Shown here in pieces: positions 63,426 to 64,000 of a stretch of DNA of 64,000 nt. Where the stretch lies: the NCBI RefSeq assembly GCF_002554705.1, contig NZ_PDEP01000012.1, positions 38,176 through 102,175 of the forward strand, read 5' to 3'. Origin of the DNA: Longimonas halophila. GTDB taxonomy: Bacteria > Bacteroidota > Rhodothermia > Rhodothermales > Salinibacteraceae. How positions within the stretch are numbered: the first letter of the stretch is position 1; the number at the start of each line of letters is the position of its first letter. The position numbers and the translations under genes are program-made. The notes beneath the pieces are model-generated. The model did not search any database. It was given only the letters and a program-made list of their open reading frames with translations, and had not been told where the DNA came from.

Positions 63426-64000
63426 TTACCGCACCACCGTCACCCGTTGCGTGTCGACGGGTCCGTCTTCGGTCTCCATCCGTAGGAAATACGTCCCGCT
63501 GGCGAGTCCGCTCACGTCGAGCTGCGCTTCCGTGCGGCCCTCTGTGCCCGTATCCACCACCGTCTGCACGCGGCGGCCCAACAGGTCGTAGAGCACGATG
63601 CGCACGTCCTGCCGCTCCGGCACCGCAAAGCGCACCGTGGCCTGCCCGCGCGCCGGGTTCGGATACGTCGGCAACAGCTCCGCCTCGGTCACCGGCCGGA
63701 CGATGGTCACCGCCTCGCTAAAGGATTCGGTGCCGTCGGTGTCGATCTGGCGCAGGCGGTAGCGCAAGCTATCTGCCGCGTAGGGCAGATCCGTGTCCTC
63801 GAACCGGTAGGACTGCGGGGTGCCCGTGGTGCCTGCGCCGTCGAGGGTGGCGATGGTTTCCCACGATTCGCCCGTAGAGACGCCCCATTGGGTAGAGACG
63901 CCCCACTGGGACGTCTCTACCTGGGACGTCTCTACAGATGCATTGGTGGGGCCATCGGCGGATGCGGCCGCACGCTGTACCTCAAACCCGGCGTTATTCG
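63426..64000 (-). CDS. C-terminal end of a second T9SS-secreted protein
   Basis: Partial: 191 codons from the window edge to the stop at 63426. Begins within NNAGFEVQRAAASAD and continues through a fibronectin-like part to the T9SS type A sorting domain (LLPTYPNPARGQATVRF, YFLRMETEDG, QRVTVVR). The last ~110 residues are almost the same as those of the giant protein at 53002. An expanded GTAGAGACG palindrome at 63874-63935 is translated in frame as repeated VETSQ/WGVST units. Confidence 0.92.
   Translation of the reverse strand, partial: NNAGFEVQRAAASADGPTNASVETSQVETSQWGVSTQWGVSTGESWETIATLDGAGTTGTPQSYRFEDTDLPYAADSLRYRLRQIDTDGTESFSEAVTIVRPVTEAELLPTYPNPARGQATVRFAVPERQDVRIVLYDLLGRRVQTVVDTGTEGRTEAQLDVSGLASGTYFLRMETEDGPVDTQRVTVVR
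63874..63935. repeat. Expanded GTAGAGACG palindrome cluster in coding sequence
   Basis: Two GTAGAGACGCCCCA arms at 63874 and near 63892, then two TGGGACGTCTCTAC arms, about 62 bp in all. Read in the minus frame it gives VETSQVETSQWGVSTQWGVS. The shorter single unit lies at 53447-53475. Confidence 0.85.

Overview
The window is high-GC bacterial DNA that looks like a halophilic member of the Rhodothermota (Salinibacter/Longimonas-like). This is inferred from acidic proteins, type IX secretion C-terminal domains, many lipoproteins with a Leu-rich lipobox, a Bacteroidota-style LytS/LytTR pair and many short palindromic intergenic repeats. No rRNA or tRNA gene was found, so the genus is not proven.

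Layout. 1-1527: exopolyphosphatase/GppA family gene, cut by the window edge. 1.9-13.35 kb: a complete type I-C CRISPR-Cas locus on the minus strand (cas3-cas5-cas8c-cas7-cas4-cas1-cas2, with a likely internal cas11c). Two arrays flank it, and their leaders both face the cas genes. The arrays share a 53-bp leader block and have 37-bp repeats that differ by compensatory changes in the hairpin stem. Each ends in a degenerate repeat that looks like an intrinsic terminator. Two copies of a small inverted-repeat element with 8-bp target duplications bracket the locus, and a second type of small element splits one CRISPR repeat.

13.4-24.4 kb: a beta-propeller lipoprotein, a small regulatory cluster (ribbon-helix-helix protein, lone receiver protein, AraC regulator broken by an in-frame TGA), an RND efflux pump with its adaptor, a divergent LytS/LytTR two-component system and a YigZ family gene. 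24.7-35.3 kb: housekeeping and metabolic genes (pckA, HD phosphohydrolase, metK, HtrA protease, NIF3 family, epimerase-like protein, pfkA). 35.6-49.6 kb: envelope and stress genes (Cys-rich exported peptide with a beta-propeller partner, Omp85 protein, lipoprotein MsrB-MsrA pair, mutY, two beta-barrel-like proteins, DUF4126, S10 and S9 peptidases, CHY zinc finger). 49.6-50.6 kb: a UPF0175/DUF3368 toxin-antitoxin cassette between two 43-bp copies of the 3' end of the next gene. 50.6-64 kb: another propeller lipoprotein, a protein with a PID-CTERM-like tail, a 2051-residue T9SS-secreted beta-helix protein, a His-rich protein beside a TonB-dependent receptor (possibly copper), and the end of a second T9SS protein.

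The strongest observations are the architecture and repeat evolution of the CRISPR locus, the small mobile elements in and around it, the duplicated gene end around the toxin-antitoxin cassette, and a palindromic repeat translated in frame inside two secreted proteins. I found no gene cluster that is clearly a new defence or biosynthetic system.
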